Made by a program: the position numbers and the translations under genes
From: JAIVJM01 sp035761505
GTDB taxonomy: Bacteria; Acidobacteriota; Blastocatellia; Pyrinomonadales; Pyrinomonadaceae
Assembly (NCBI GenBank): GCA_035761505.1
Contig: DASTQX010000329.1
Location: 1-11,676, forward strand
Length of the DNA: 11,676 nucleotides
Direction: 5' to 3'
The notes under the pieces: model-generated
What the model saw: the letters and a program-made list of their open reading frames with translations, nothing else
The model's database searches: none
What the model was told of the DNA's origin: nothing
Shown: positions 1-7,229 of the stretch, one piece after another
How positions within the stretch are numbered: the stretch's first letter is position 1
Layout: each line of letters begins with the position of its first letter

Positions 1-94
1 AAATGTTCGTCGTCGTCGCTGAAACAAAAATTAAAGCCCCGGCCACGATTTGTCAAAGAGGCCCGCCGCGCCCGCGACCGCCTTCAAAGATGAG

Positions 95-529
95 TTAGGA
101 AGGCGTCAGCCGCTTCCGCAGGAAGATTCTGCTGTGCCCCTCCGGGAAGTTCTCCAACTCGCCGAAGACCACGTAGCCGAGCCGCTTATAAAACTCCGGC
201 GCTTGAAAGCTGAATGTGTCCAGATACGCGTCCGTGCAGCCGCGCCGCATCGCCTCGCGCTCGATGCTCTGCAACAGCCGCGAGCCGTGGCCGCCGCCCC
301 TCGCCCGCTCCGAGACCCACAACGCGCTCACGTACAGCCAGCTCGACGAGCTGGAATAATTCCCGTACACGCCGCCGACGATTCGGCCCTCCCCATCCCG
401 CAGAAAGAAGGCCAGAGGCTCCTTCGGCGTCCCGCCCACTTTCGAGCGGTTATATTCCATGAGGCCCTCGCTCAGAATCTCTATCTCTTCCTCCGAGGCA
501 TCCTCTTCAAAAGTGATCTCATATTCCAT
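95..529 (-). CDS. GNAT-family N-acetyltransferase
   Basis: A 144-residue cytoplasmic protein of the GCN5-related acetyltransferase fold, which moves an acetyl group from acetyl-CoA to an amine; the substrate cannot be told. Seen: an acidic N-terminus, strands ending in LYVSALWV (about 65-72), then the acetyl-CoA pyrophosphate loop ERARGGGHGSRLL (about 74-86), matching the family's R/Q-x-x-G-x-G/A pattern, a following helix, and the C-terminal FYKRLGYVVFGELENFP (about 113-129), the usual last helix-strand of the fold. The length is typical of a stand-alone GNAT. I chose the ATG at 529 because the family fold begins with the strand MEYEITFEE; an in-frame GTG at 577 would add 16 unlikely residues. 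It is the last gene of the minus-strand cluster that includes the symporter, 62 bases after the previous gene with this start. Family assignment is secure, function is not. Confidence 0.87.
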   Translation of the reverse strand: MEYEITFEEDASEEEIEILSEGLMEYNRSKVGGTPKEPLAFFLRDGEGRIVGGVYGNYSSSSSWLYVSALWVSERARGGGHGSRLLQSIEREAMRRGCTDAYLDTFSFQAPEFYKRLGYVVFGELENFPEGHSRIFLRKRLTPS

Positions 530-591
530 GACATTCGCGCCCCGACAAAACACGGCGGCCCCGTCGCCGCCGCCCACTGACTATCACACCT

Positions 592-1032
592 TCAAGCCCC
601 TTGCGACTTACGCTTGCGCCGCCGCGCGCCGTTCGCCAACGCGTGAGCGCCAGCCAACACGAAGGCTGTGGGGAAGGCGATAAACAGCGTCCGCTCCCAA
701 CGCACGAACGCCTCAAAGTCCTCCCGCGTGCGCGGGTTGCCCTGCTTCCCCGCGTACCCGCCCGCCGTCTGCCTGAGCGGCGCGTCGGGGAAATAATAAA
801 TCCCGTACACGAGCGTCGCCCCCGCCACCAGACACGCCGCCAACGTCAACCACAATAGCGCCCGCGACACCGGCCCCCGCCCCCGCGCCGCCTCCCCCTC
901 CACCGCCGACTGACGCTTCGCCTCCTCGACCCCTCGCCTCAACAACTCCCGCGCCTCCTCCACAGCGCCCCGACTCTGCTCCGGCACTTCCTCCGACGCC
1001 GAGCGAGGACTTTGGCGTTCAATCTCGTTCAT
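592..1032 (-). CDS. Hypothetical two-TM membrane protein
   Basis: A 146-residue protein I do not recognise. The first 56 residues are highly charged (Glu/Arg-rich, with VEEARELLRRGVEEAKR at about 24-40) and likely helical, possibly coiled coil. A hydrophobic segment at about 57-79 (LLWLTLAACLVAGATLVYGI) is followed by a loop containing PDAPLRQTAGGYAGKQGNP. A second hydrophobic segment lies at about 115-134 (TLFIAFPTAFVLAGAHALA). A basic tail, RRRKRKSQ, suits a cytoplasmic C-terminus, so both ends are probably cytoplasmic. It starts 18 bases after the symporter stop on the same strand, so co-transcription is likely. The ATG at 1032 has only a weak purine stretch (GAGAG) upstream. An accessory role to the symporter is possible but unsupported by any motif. 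Confidence 0.72.
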   Translation of the reverse strand: MNEIERQSPRSASEEVPEQSRGAVEEARELLRRGVEEAKRQSAVEGEAARGRGPVSRALLWLTLAACLVAGATLVYGIYYFPDAPLRQTAGGYAGKQGNPRTREDFEAFVRWERTLFIAFPTAFVLAGAHALANGARRRKRKSQGA

Positions 1033-1050
1033 AGTGCGATGCTCTCAAAA

Positions 1051-2688
1051 TCAGGCTGCTCCGGCTTTGGAGAAATACTTTTCGATGGTCTCCCGCCGGG
1101 GCTTGGAGGTGAGCAGCGAGACGACGATCATGAGGAGGGCGGAGATGAGCACCATCGGGACGACGGGGGTGAAGCCGTAGACGGAGGTGCCGCCGGGGGT
1201 GCGGGCGAGGATGTCGGTGCCGCCGGGCGACCAGAAGACGAGGGGCGGGCCACCGGGCGCGGGCGCGGAGACGGTCTGCTGGAAGTAGGCGACCGCCGCC
1301 ACGGCGCAGGCCACCCAGACGGTCGAGGCCAGCGCGCCCCACTTCGTACTGCCGCGCCAGAAGATGGCCGCGATCATCAAGGGCGACATCGCGGCGAAGC
1401 CGGAGAAGGCGTACTGAATGGCAATCTCGAAGATGGTCTCCGGCGCGCGCAGGGCGACAAGGTAGGCGAGGAGCGTGAGCACGACGACGAAGGCCCGCCC
1501 GGTCTGCACCTGCACCGCCTCGCCGAAGCGGCGCTTGCCTCCGTAGAAGGCGAACACGTCCTCCGTGAACATCGTCGAGAGAGCGAGAATCTGCGAATCA
1601 CTCGCCATCACCGCCGCCATAATCCCCGCGCCCAAAATCCCCGCCAGCCAGAGCGGCGCGTAGCGTTCGAGCAGCAAAAGAATCACGTCGTCCCCGGCGG
1701 CCTTGTCTCTCAACTCGTCGCGCTGCGCGGGCTCCATCGCCTTACCTTGCGTGGCGAGGACGCGGCGGGCCTCCTGCTTGGCGCGGATGGCGGGCACGTC
1801 CGAGACGCGGTTCGCCATCACGCCGAGGAAGACGCACGGGAGCCAGATCAAAAGGATGCAGAGCGGATAGAAGATGACCGTCTTTTTGAACTGCACCATC
1901 TTCTTCGCCGTCAGGCAGAAGATGAGGATGTGCGGGAAGGCGATGGCCGAGAGCGGGATGAACGTGTAACTGAAGAACTGATACGGCGAGAATCGCTCGC
2001 GCGTCACGAGCCACTTCGTCGCGTCCGAGTTGGCGAGCGCCTCCGCCGACGCGCGGAAGCCGCCCATGCCGGAGCCGATGACGCCGAGCGCGATGACGCC
2101 GAAGACGAGGAAGAGCACCGTCTGGAACGTGTTGACCCAAGCCGTCCCGCGCATCCCGCCGAAGAAGACGTAGCTCATCACGACGACCGCCACGACCGCG
2201 CCGCCCAGCCAGTACGGCACGAAGCCGCCGCTGATGGCCGAGAGCGTCGTCCCGCCGCCCATGATGCCGATGATGATGTAGGGCACGAGCAGGACGGCCT
2301 GCACGGCGAAGATGGCCGTCCCGATGTGGCCGCACTCCCAGCGGTCGCGGAACATCTGGACGGGCGTGATGAAGCCGTACTTCTTCCCCAGCGCCCAGAC
2401 GCGCGTCCCGATGAGAAAGATCGTCAGAGGGATGACGAGCCCCGAAGACGAGGCCATCAATCCGTAGGTCACGATGCCGTTGGTGAAGGCGTGGCCCGAA
2501 GAGCCGAGGATGGCGACCGCCGTCATGTTCGTCCCGAAGAGCGACATCAGGAAGACGAACGTCCCCAGCGAGCGATTGGCGAGGAAGTAGTCCTCGGCCT
2601 TGTGGCTGCCGCGCGACTTCTTGAAGGCGAAGACGCCGATATAGACGACGGCGGCGAGGTAGATGAAGACGAAGATGGCGGGTATCAA
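1051..2688 (-). CDS. Sodium:solute symporter (SSS family)
   Basis: A 545-residue inner-membrane transporter of the solute:sodium symporter family (LeuT-like fold), expected to couple solute uptake to sodium entry; the solute cannot be read from sequence. Seen: an N-terminal helix (IFVFIYLAAVVYIGVFAF), then SRGSHKAEDYFLANRSLG, the family's typical loop before TM2, then a helix with SLFGTNMTAVAILGSSGHAF. GGMRGTAWVNTFQTVLFL at about 180-197 is the recognisable SSS signature region. About 13 hydrophobic segments follow in all. A cytoplasmic insertion at about 295-330 is rich in Arg/Lys/Glu/Gln (IRAKQEARRVLATQGKAME). The likely start is a TTG at 2688, overlapping the TGA of the upstream gene by four bases and preceded by a strong Shine-Dalgarno. 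Pairing with a small membrane protein is a recurrent arrangement for this family (compare YhdT next to PanF). Confidence 0.92.
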   Translation of the reverse strand: MIPAIFVFIYLAAVVYIGVFAFKKSRGSHKAEDYFLANRSLGTFVFLMSLFGTNMTAVAILGSSGHAFTNGIVTYGLMASSSGLVIPLTIFLIGTRVWALGKKYGFITPVQMFRDRWECGHIGTAIFAVQAVLLVPYIIIGIMGGGTTLSAISGGFVPYWLGGAVVAVVVMSYVFFGGMRGTAWVNTFQTVLFLVFGVIALGVIGSGMGGFRASAEALANSDATKWLVTRERFSPYQFFSYTFIPLSAIAFPHILIFCLTAKKMVQFKKTVIFYPLCILLIWLPCVFLGVMANRVSDVPAIRAKQEARRVLATQGKAMEPAQRDELRDKAAGDDVILLLLERYAPLWLAGILGAGIMAAVMASDSQILALSTMFTEDVFAFYGGKRRFGEAVQVQTGRAFVVVLTLLAYLVALRAPETIFEIAIQYAFSGFAAMSPLMIAAIFWRGSTKWGALASTVWVACAVAAVAYFQQTVSAPAPGGPPLVFWSPGGTDILARTPGGTSVYGFTPVVPMVLISALLMIVVSLLTSKPRRETIEKYFSKAGAA

Positions 2689-2924
2689 TTCGTTTTCACC
2701 TCCCCTGTGGCCTCGCGTTCTTCAATCTCACGTTCCAACTCCGAGGGCCAAGCGAACTTCACCAGCGCCCACATCAGGAGCGAGGCCGCCGCCGAAAAGC
2801 AGCCGTGGTAAAAGAGCCCGACGGGCAGGACGCCAAAGACCAGACGCCTGTCCGTCCAGTTCCAGATGTCTTGATGGAGGATGTAGAGTGCGACGACGGC
2901 CAGAACCAGTGCCCAACGTTTCAT
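2685..2924 (-). CDS. Small two-TM membrane protein, symporter partner (DUF3311-like)
   Basis: A 79-residue integral membrane protein. A first helix (ALVLAVVALYILHQDIW, about 5-21) is followed by a short loop NWTDRRLVFGVLPVGLFYH, a second helix (CFSAAASLLMWALVKFAW, about 42-59) and an acidic tail with SELEREIEEREATGEV. The pattern of two helices around a conserved 'lvFG.lPvGL.YH' stretch resembles small DUF3311/YhdT-like proteins encoded next to SSS symporters; I recall this resemblance and have not checked it. Its stop overlaps the symporter start by four bases, so both are made together and probably work together in the inner membrane. Start choice: upstream in-frame ATGs exist at 2942 and 2933, but MKRW at 2924 gives the usual compact N-terminus. 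None of the three has a good Shine-Dalgarno. Confidence 0.75.
   Translation of the reverse strand: MKRWALVLAVVALYILHQDIWNWTDRRLVFGVLPVGLFYHGCFSAAASLLMWALVKFAWPSELEREIEEREATGEVKTN
2697..2706 (-). promoter_or_regulatory. Ribosome binding site that fixes the TTG start of the symporter
   Basis: On the minus strand, AGGGGAGGTG lies eight bases before TTG at 2688-2686. It is a near-ideal Shine-Dalgarno and lies inside the 3' end of the preceding small gene. No in-frame ATG is near, and the protein N-terminus read from the TTG (MIPAIFVFIYLA) is a normal first transmembrane helix. The start codon and the upstream stop share four bases (TTGA), which implies translational coupling. Confidence 0.75.
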
Positions 2925-2960
2925 GCCGGACATTATCAACATATTGCGCGAAAATGGTAT

Positions 2961-3065
2961 GTAAAAAGGTTGTAAAAAAGGAGTCAGGAGTCAGAATCCA
3001 GAATCCAGAAGATAAGGAGGCTGCCGCCTCTTCATTCCGGATTCTGGATTCTGACTCCTGACTCC
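2961..3065 (-). terminator. Intrinsic terminator made of a perfect 27-bp palindrome
   Basis: Left arm 2980-3006 and right arm 3039-3065 are perfect reverse complements over 27 bases. Each arm is itself two pairs of 7-base units (GGAGTCA twice, then GAATCCA repeated). A 32-base loop carries a small inner hairpin (GAGGC, TGCC, GCCTC). Read on the minus strand, the stem is followed at once by TTTTTTACAACCTTTTTAC (2979-2961), the U-rich tail of a rho-independent terminator. It starts 22 bases after the stop of the TonB-receptor-like gene, so it should end that transcript before the symporter operon. Confidence 0.82.
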
Positions 3066-3087
3066 CTCTTTTCCGTTCCGCGTTGAG

Positions 3088-6000
3088 TTAGAAGCTGAAG
3101 CGGACTTGCGCGTTGATGCGGCGATTACCGGCGGAGCCGCCGCCGCCGCCGAAGCCGAAGCCTCCGCCGCCGGAGAGCGACTGGCCGAAGAGCGAGGACG
3201 AGATGTTGCCGACGGGCGCGCCCTCGTTCGTGTTGTTGAAGAGGTTCTGCGCGTTCAAGGAGAAGGTCAGACTGTAACGGCTCTCGCCGCCACCGCCGCC
3301 ACCGCCGCCGCGACCTCCGCCGCCACCGCCGAAGACCGCGCCGCCTCCGCGACCTCCGCCGGGACGGCCACCGCCGCCACCGCCACGACCTCCGCCGCCG
3401 CCGCCACCGCCACCACCGCCCTGCGCGGCCCTCTCACCCTGCGAGCCGCCGAAGCCGATGGTCTTGCTCACGCCGAGGTTGACGACGAAGAAGGACGGCC
3501 CCTGCCCGAAGTTGCGCGGGATAATCTCCTGACCGGGCGAGGGGTTCGGGTCGAACGCGCCGAAGGGCGTGACGACGACGCCGGGCTTCGACAGGTCGTT
3601 GGCGAAGGCGGGCCGCTCGTTGAAGAGCGAGTCGCCGTTGGTGTCCACGCCCGTCGTGATGTTGAAGGGGCGGCCTGAAGAGGCGATGACGAACGGGTTG
3701 AAGCGCAGCCCCCACGGCGCGTTGATGGTGCCGCCGAAGCGGAAACTGTGGCGCACGTCGAACGAAGAGCGCCCGTACTCGCCGGTCAGGTCGTACTGGT
3801 TCGCCGGGAACGAGTTCGCGCCGTCGCTGTCGCCCTCGGCCTTGCCGAGCGAGTAGTTGGCGAAGAGCGTGACGTTCTGGCTCAGACGGCTGTTGAGCAC
3901 CAGTATCAACTGGTTCTGGTTGATGCGACCGCTCGACTCGTACTGGTAGAGGTTGCCGAGCCCGGCGAAGGGGCGGACGCCGCTGCCGGGCACGCCGGGC
4001 GTGAACGTCCCCGGCAGCGGCGCGTTGATGTTGCGCGAGCGCAGGACGTGGAGCGTGCGCGAGCCGATGTAGGTCGCCGAGAAGGTCAGGTTGCGTGGCA
4101 GTTGCCGCTCGAAGGCGAGCGCCGTCTGGATCGTGTAAGGCGCTTGCAGGTCTTCGGCCACGAGCCGCGTCGTCTGCGGCAAGGCGAAGCCCGTCAGCGT
4201 CTCGACCGAAGGCACGTTCGTCACGCCGTCGAGCGAGAAGCGCGCGAGGTCGAGGATGTTCGTGTCGGTGACGAGGAACTGCTGCTGGTTCACGCCGTTG
4301 AAGCGCGCGGCCTGCAAGGTCAAATTCTCGCCGACGCGGTCGTAGAAAATTCCGAAGCCGCCGCGAATGACCGTCTTCGGCTGCGTCTGCTGCCCGCGCC
4401 CGCCCGTGCCCGTCGCGCCCGGAGCCCACGCGAAGGTGAGGCGCGGCGCGAAATTAAGATTGCTGCCGATGTTGGTCTGCCCCTCGTAACGGAGGCCCAG
4501 AGAGAGCGTGAAGTTCGGGCGCACGCGCCAGTCGTCCTGCACGAACGCGCCGAAGTCCATCTGCTTGACGGTCGCTTCGGGGTTGCCGCCCGCGATCTGA
4601 AACTGCGTCGCGCCGCCGCCGAGCGCGCGCACCTCCGCGCCCGTCAAGCCCTGCTGCGTGAAGAGCAAGGTGCGGCGATAACGCTCGATGCTCGTGATGG
4701 GGACGATGACGGGCTCGCCGCCAGCGCCGAACACCACTTCGTCGTTCTCGTCCAACTGCGGCGCGAAGCCGCCCGCGAAGCTGAACGTGCCGCCGAAGTT
4801 GTTCGGCGAGAAGTCCCGCAGAGAGACGCCGCGCAAGCGCACGCCGAACTTCAGGGCGTGAGTCCCGCGCGCCAGAGACGTGTTGTTGGCGAGTTCCCAA
4901 CGCTTCTCGTCGTTGAAGGCGAGACCGACGGCAGAGCCGCCGCCCGTGAAGGCGTCGAGCACGCGGACGGTCGGGATGGTGTTGTCGCCCTCCTGCTCGC
5001 CGCGCCGCGAGATGAACTGGAAGCGCGTCTCGTTGATGACGGTCGGGCTCAGGATGGCCGTCTCGGTCAACTGGAAAGTGTGCTCGGTGTTCGACGTGTC
5101 GAAGGCGCGAGAGAGCAGGTTGAAGTCGCCCGCGCCCGTGTTCAGGCGCTCGTTGCGCGAGTAGGTGTAACGCGCGACGAGCGTGTGGCTCTGGTTGATG
5201 GCGTAGTCGAAGCGCGGGCTAAAGGTCGTGCGCCTGACGGGCGTGAGCACGGTGAAGCCGAACTGGTCGGGCACGAGTTCCGGCGTCAGAATCGTCGCGT
5301 TGATAACGTCGTTGTCGTCGGTCTCGCGGCGGTCGAAGTCGAGGAAGAAGGAAGCCTTGCCCTTGATGATCGGGCCGCTCAGGTTGCCGCCGTAGGTGCG
5401 CGACTGGTAGGCAGCGCGCGAAGGCGCGAACGGGTTGCGCGAGTTCAGCGCCTCGTCGTTGAAGCCGAAGGAAGCCTGACCGCGAAACCTGTCCGTACCG
5501 GGGCGCGTCAGAATCTCGATGCGACCGAAGCCGAGCCGCTCGTACTCGGCGGAGAAGGGGTTGCTGTTGATGCGAATCTCGCGGATAGTCTCGCGCGGCG
5601 GGAGGCGGCCTCCGGTGAAGCCGTCAATGTAAATCTGCCCGCCGTTCGGCCCGGCGGAAGGCCCGGCGAGAGCTTGCAGGGCTTCGGCCAAATCGTCCGG
5701 GTCTTCGGGCAGAGCCTCGATGTCCGCGCCGCGCAGGACGAGCGCGCCCGTGTTGTTCTCCGGCTCGGTGCTGACGGGCGACTCGGAGGCGACCGTCACT
5801 TCCTCAGCCTCGATGGTCACGCCCAGAATGATTTCGAGCGGCGTCGCGCGACCGGCGGCGACTTCGACCGCCGCCTGCTCGTAGCGCGCGAAGCCCGACG
5901 AGTTGACGCGCACGGTGTAAGCTCCCGGCGCAAGGCCGCTCAAGGTGTAGAAGCCTTCCTCGTTGGTGGTCGTCGTCTTCTCGGCCCCGTTCGAGCCTTG

Positions 6001-6156
6001 CGCCGTGACGCTCGCGCCGATGATGACGCCGCCAAACTCGTCCTTGACCTGACCGCGCAGGCTGCCCGCCTCTTGCGCCAGCGCCGCGCCGACCGCGAGC
6101 GCCAGCACGAGCGCGAGGCCCGCGCCCCGCTTCAGCAGATTAAAAAATAAGTGCAT
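3088..6156 (-). CDS. TonB-receptor-like outer-membrane protein with carboxypeptidase-regulatory domain
   Basis: A 1022-residue outer-membrane protein of the Oar/TonB-dependent receptor-like type common in Acidobacteriota. The signal peptide is residues 1-27 or so (hydrophobic LALVLALAVGAALA, then Q). A carboxypeptidase-regulatory-like beta domain spans about 32-115 (GQVKDEFGGVIIGASV, NEEGFYTLSGLAPGAYTVRV). IEAEEVTVASES at about 115-126 could be a TonB box. A plug-like region lies at about 135-220 (QIYIDGF, RIEILTRPGTDRFRG). The rest is a beta-barrel with alternating hydrophobic strands and RPNFTLSLGLRYEG, ending in the outer-membrane C-terminal pattern QVRFSF. Two glycine-rich insertions (about 912-958 and 994-1009) interrupt the last barrel strands. 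I chose the ATG at 6156 over a TTG at 6180 because the signal peptide begins there after a G/A-rich stretch. The ligand is unknown. It lies 151 bases downstream of the LTxxQ sensor-like gene, so read-through from that operon is possible. Confidence 0.88.
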   Translation of the reverse strand: MHLFFNLLKRGAGLALVLALAVGAALAQEAGSLRGQVKDEFGGVIIGASVTAQGSNGAEKTTTTNEEGFYTLSGLAPGAYTVRVNSSGFARYEQAAVEVAAGRATPLEIILGVTIEAEEVTVASESPVSTEPENNTGALVLRGADIEALPEDPDDLAEALQALAGPSAGPNGGQIYIDGFTGGRLPPRETIREIRINSNPFSAEYERLGFGRIEILTRPGTDRFRGQASFGFNDEALNSRNPFAPSRAAYQSRTYGGNLSGPIIKGKASFFLDFDRRETDDNDVINATILTPELVPDQFGFTVLTPVRRTTFSPRFDYAINQSHTLVARYTYSRNERLNTGAGDFNLLSRAFDTSNTEHTFQLTETAILSPTVINETRFQFISRRGEQEGDNTIPTVRVLDAFTGGGSAVGLAFNDEKRWELANNTSLARGTHALKFGVRLRGVSLRDFSPNNFGGTFSFAGGFAPQLDENDEVVFGAGGEPVIVPITSIERYRRTLLFTQQGLTGAEVRALGGGATQFQIAGGNPEATVKQMDFGAFVQDDWRVRPNFTLSLGLRYEGQTNIGSNLNFAPRLTFAWAPGATGTGGRGQQTQPKTVIRGGFGIFYDRVGENLTLQAARFNGVNQQQFLVTDTNILDLARFSLDGVTNVPSVETLTGFALPQTTRLVAEDLQAPYTIQTALAFERQLPRNLTFSATYIGSRTLHVLRSRNINAPLPGTFTPGVPGSGVRPFAGLGNLYQYESSGRINQNQLILVLNSRLSQNVTLFANYSLGKAEGDSDGANSFPANQYDLTGEYGRSSFDVRHSFRFGGTINAPWGLRFNPFVIASSGRPFNITTGVDTNGDSLFNERPAFANDLSKPGVVVTPFGAFDPNPSPGQEIIPRNFGQGPSFFVVNLGVSKTIGFGGSQGERAAQGGGGGGGGGGGRGGGGGGRPGGGRGGGAVFGGGGGGRGGGGGGGGESRYSLTFSLNAQNLFNNTNEGAPVGNISSSLFGQSLSGGGGFGFGGGGGSAGNRRINAQVRFSF

Positions 6157-6185
6157 CTTCTTCTTCCCCCCGGCAATCAAGCAAT

Positions 6186-6210
6186 CGCCCCCACAGTGGT
6201 CGAGGGGGCG
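6186..6210 (-). other. Hairpin in the leader of the TonB-receptor-like gene
   Basis: CGCCCCC (6186-6192) and GGGGGCG (6204-6210) form a perfect 7-bp GC stem with an 11-base loop, 30 bases upstream of the ATG at 6156. On the minus strand a T run (CTTTTTTTAG) comes before the stem rather than after it, so it is not an intrinsic terminator of the upstream operon. It may be a 5'-leader structure; function unknown. Confidence 0.4.
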
Positions 6211-6276
6211 CTAAAAAAAGTCCCAAGTCGGAGACGCGTCCGTGGCTCGCCTCTTTAAAGGGCGGCGCGGGCGGCG

Positions 6277-6295
6277 CGTCGAAAAAGTTTCGACG
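6277..6295 (-). other. Perfect 8-bp hairpin just after the LTxxQ sensor-like gene
   Basis: CGTCGAAA (6277-6284) and TTTCGACG (6288-6295) pair perfectly around a 3-base loop, 12 bases after the stop codon at 6308. No T run follows on the minus strand; GC-rich sequence does. It could be a 3'-end stabiliser or a factor-dependent stop, but is not a canonical terminator. It separates the sigma-operon genes from the TonB-receptor-like gene. Confidence 0.4.
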
Positions 6296-6307
6296 GCGGT
6301 CGGGCGT

Positions 6308-6715
6308 TTACTTCCTGCCGTCCTTGTGGTCGCGGCGCGCGTCCATCTCGGCGGTCTTGGCGTCGAAGCGCTGCTGCTGTTCGGGCGTGAGCAGGGCACG
6401 GATGCGCGCGCGCGAGTTCTGTCTAAGGGCGTCGTAGCGCGGGCGCACTTCGGCGCGCAGCGAGCGGAAGCCGTGGCGCGTCTCGTCGAGGATGGCGCGA
6501 ATCTCGGTCGCCTGCTGCTCGCTCAGGTTGAGGTCGCGCTTCATGCCCTCGAACATCTTCTCTTCGCGCCCGCCGCCGCCGCGCCCGCCGTGCTGGCCGT
6601 CGGCGGCCTTCAGGCGGTAGGCGCTGTCGAGCAGCCCGCCCGTCAGACAGCCGAGCGCGAAGACGCCGAGGAGGACGAGCCAGATTTTGAGCCGGGTTAC
6701 GCCGCGCGGAGTCAT
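6308..6715 (-). CDS. Membrane-anchored LTxxQ protein, CnrX/periplasmic metal-sensor-like
   Basis: A 135-residue protein with one N-terminal membrane anchor (about 10-28, IWLVLLGVFALGCLTGG), a glycine-rich linker (about 42-49), and an all-helical periplasmic part. The helical part holds two Spy/CpxP-type signatures, LNLSEQQATEI (about 62-72) and LTPEQQQRF (about 109-117). This layout fits the periplasmic heavy-metal sensor group that includes CnrX, which binds metal or senses stress and releases an anti-sigma factor. Few possible metal ligands are visible (His at about 42, 81 and 130, a Cys inside the anchor), so metal sensing is not shown and misfolded protein or another cue is possible. Its ATG overlaps the TGA of the preceding gene (ATGA, 6712-6715), so the two are translationally coupled. 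Transcription is predicted from the ECF-type promoter at 7203-7229. Confidence 0.72.
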   Translation of the reverse strand: MTPRGVTRLKIWLVLLGVFALGCLTGGLLDSAYRLKAADGQHGGRGGGGREEKMFEGMKRDLNLSEQQATEIRAILDETRHGFRSLRAEVRPRYDALRQNSRARIRALLTPEQQQRFDAKTAEMDARRDHKDGRK

Positions 6716-7149
6716 CTCGAAGCCTCCCGCTCTTCGTCGTCGAGAATCGTCGCCAGCACTTCGTCGTTCGACAAGGGGTTGCGCTCGGCGAAGACGACGT
6801 GCTCGAAGCCCGCGTCGGGCGTGCCGAGGAACGCCTCGTCGCTGAGGACGCCGGGCGTGAGCGTCGCGGGGCTCGTCGCCGTCCAGAAGAGGAGGAAGGC
6901 GAAGGCCGCGACGAGGGCCATCGCGGGCGCGGAGCGCCAGAAGACGCCGAGCAGCACGCGCCAGCTCTCGCCCGCCTCGCGGCGCTCGGCCTCGGCGTTG
7001 ATGCGCGCGCGCAGGCGTGCGTAGAGGAAAGGCGACGAGGCGACCGCTTCGGCCTCCGCGTGGTCGGCGGCGGAAGCGCGAACCAGCACGCGACCGAGCT
7101 GGTCGAGCCGTTCGTCAGTCAGTCCGCGCTGTCTCTGTGTGCCTGCCAT
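6712..7149 (-). CDS. Single-TM protein, candidate anti-sigma factor
   Basis: A 145-residue protein with a charged cytoplasmic N-terminal part of about 72 residues (TDERLDQLGRVLVRASAADH, then FLYARLRARINAEAERRE), one transmembrane helix (about 73-91, SAPAMALVAAFAFLLFWTA), and a short acidic periplasmic tail. No Cys-based zinc anti-sigma motif is present and I see no close family. The anti-sigma call rests on position (directly after an ECF sigma gene), topology (N-in, one helix) and coupling to a periplasmic LTxxQ protein, as with CnrY next to CnrX and CnrH. The ATG at 7149 follows a GGGTG element; an in-frame GTG at 7164 is less likely. It is probably transcribed from its own ECF-type promoter, which begins inside the sigma stop codon, so active sigma would raise its own inhibitor. 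Confidence 0.68.
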   Translation of the reverse strand: MAGTQRQRGLTDERLDQLGRVLVRASAADHAEAEAVASSPFLYARLRARINAEAERREAGESWRVLLGVFWRSAPAMALVAAFAFLLFWTATSPATLTPGVLSDEAFLGTPDAGFEHVVFAERNPLSNDEVLATILDDEEREASR

Positions 7150-7202
7150 CTTGTTTTCACCCACTCTCTAAAACTTCCGAGGGCAACGTCTTCAACAATA
7201 CA

Positions 7203-7229
7203 GACGAGCGCCGCCGCCCGCCGGTTACA
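7203..7229 (-). promoter_or_regulatory. ECF-type promoter of the anti-sigma/sensor pair
   Basis: Minus-strand TGTAACC (7229-7223), 16 bases, CGTC (7206-7203), then TG. The match to the promoters at 8703-8729 and 9757-9783 is exact in both boxes and in spacing. The TAA stop of the sigma gene (7227-7225) lies inside the -35 box. The predicted start of transcription is near 7196, about 47 bases before the anti-sigma ATG at 7149. AAC in the -35 and CGTC in the -10 with 16-bp spacing is the known form of ECF-sigma promoters. Confidence 0.77.

Noticed and set aside
1..94. CGTCGTCGTCG triplet run and AT-rich patch at the left edge
   Set aside because: Too short and too near the edge to support a gene, promoter or terminator call.
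1012..2811. A 599-codon open frame on the plus strand
   Set aside because: It is antisense to the symporter. Its translation is dominated by Arg/Asp/Glu/His, as expected from the reverse frame of GC-rich coding DNA, with no domain or signal.
3280..3430. Tandem CCG/CCA-rich repeats that might look like a repeat array
   Set aside because: They are in frame and code for the Gly-rich insertions of the barrel protein; there are no spacers or constant repeats as in a CRISPR array.
3748..6150. An 800-codon open frame on the plus strand
   Set aside because: It mirrors the TonB-receptor-like gene. The protein is an Arg/Ala/Val/Glu-rich low-complexity read with no recognisable fold, while the minus strand has signal peptide, domain and barrel features.
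6674..6700. A fourth near-copy of the ECF promoter on the minus strand (GTAACC, then CGTC)
   Set aside because: The spacing is 17 rather than 16, the first base is C not T, and it lies within the first codons of the LTxxQ gene, where it would serve no clear start codon.
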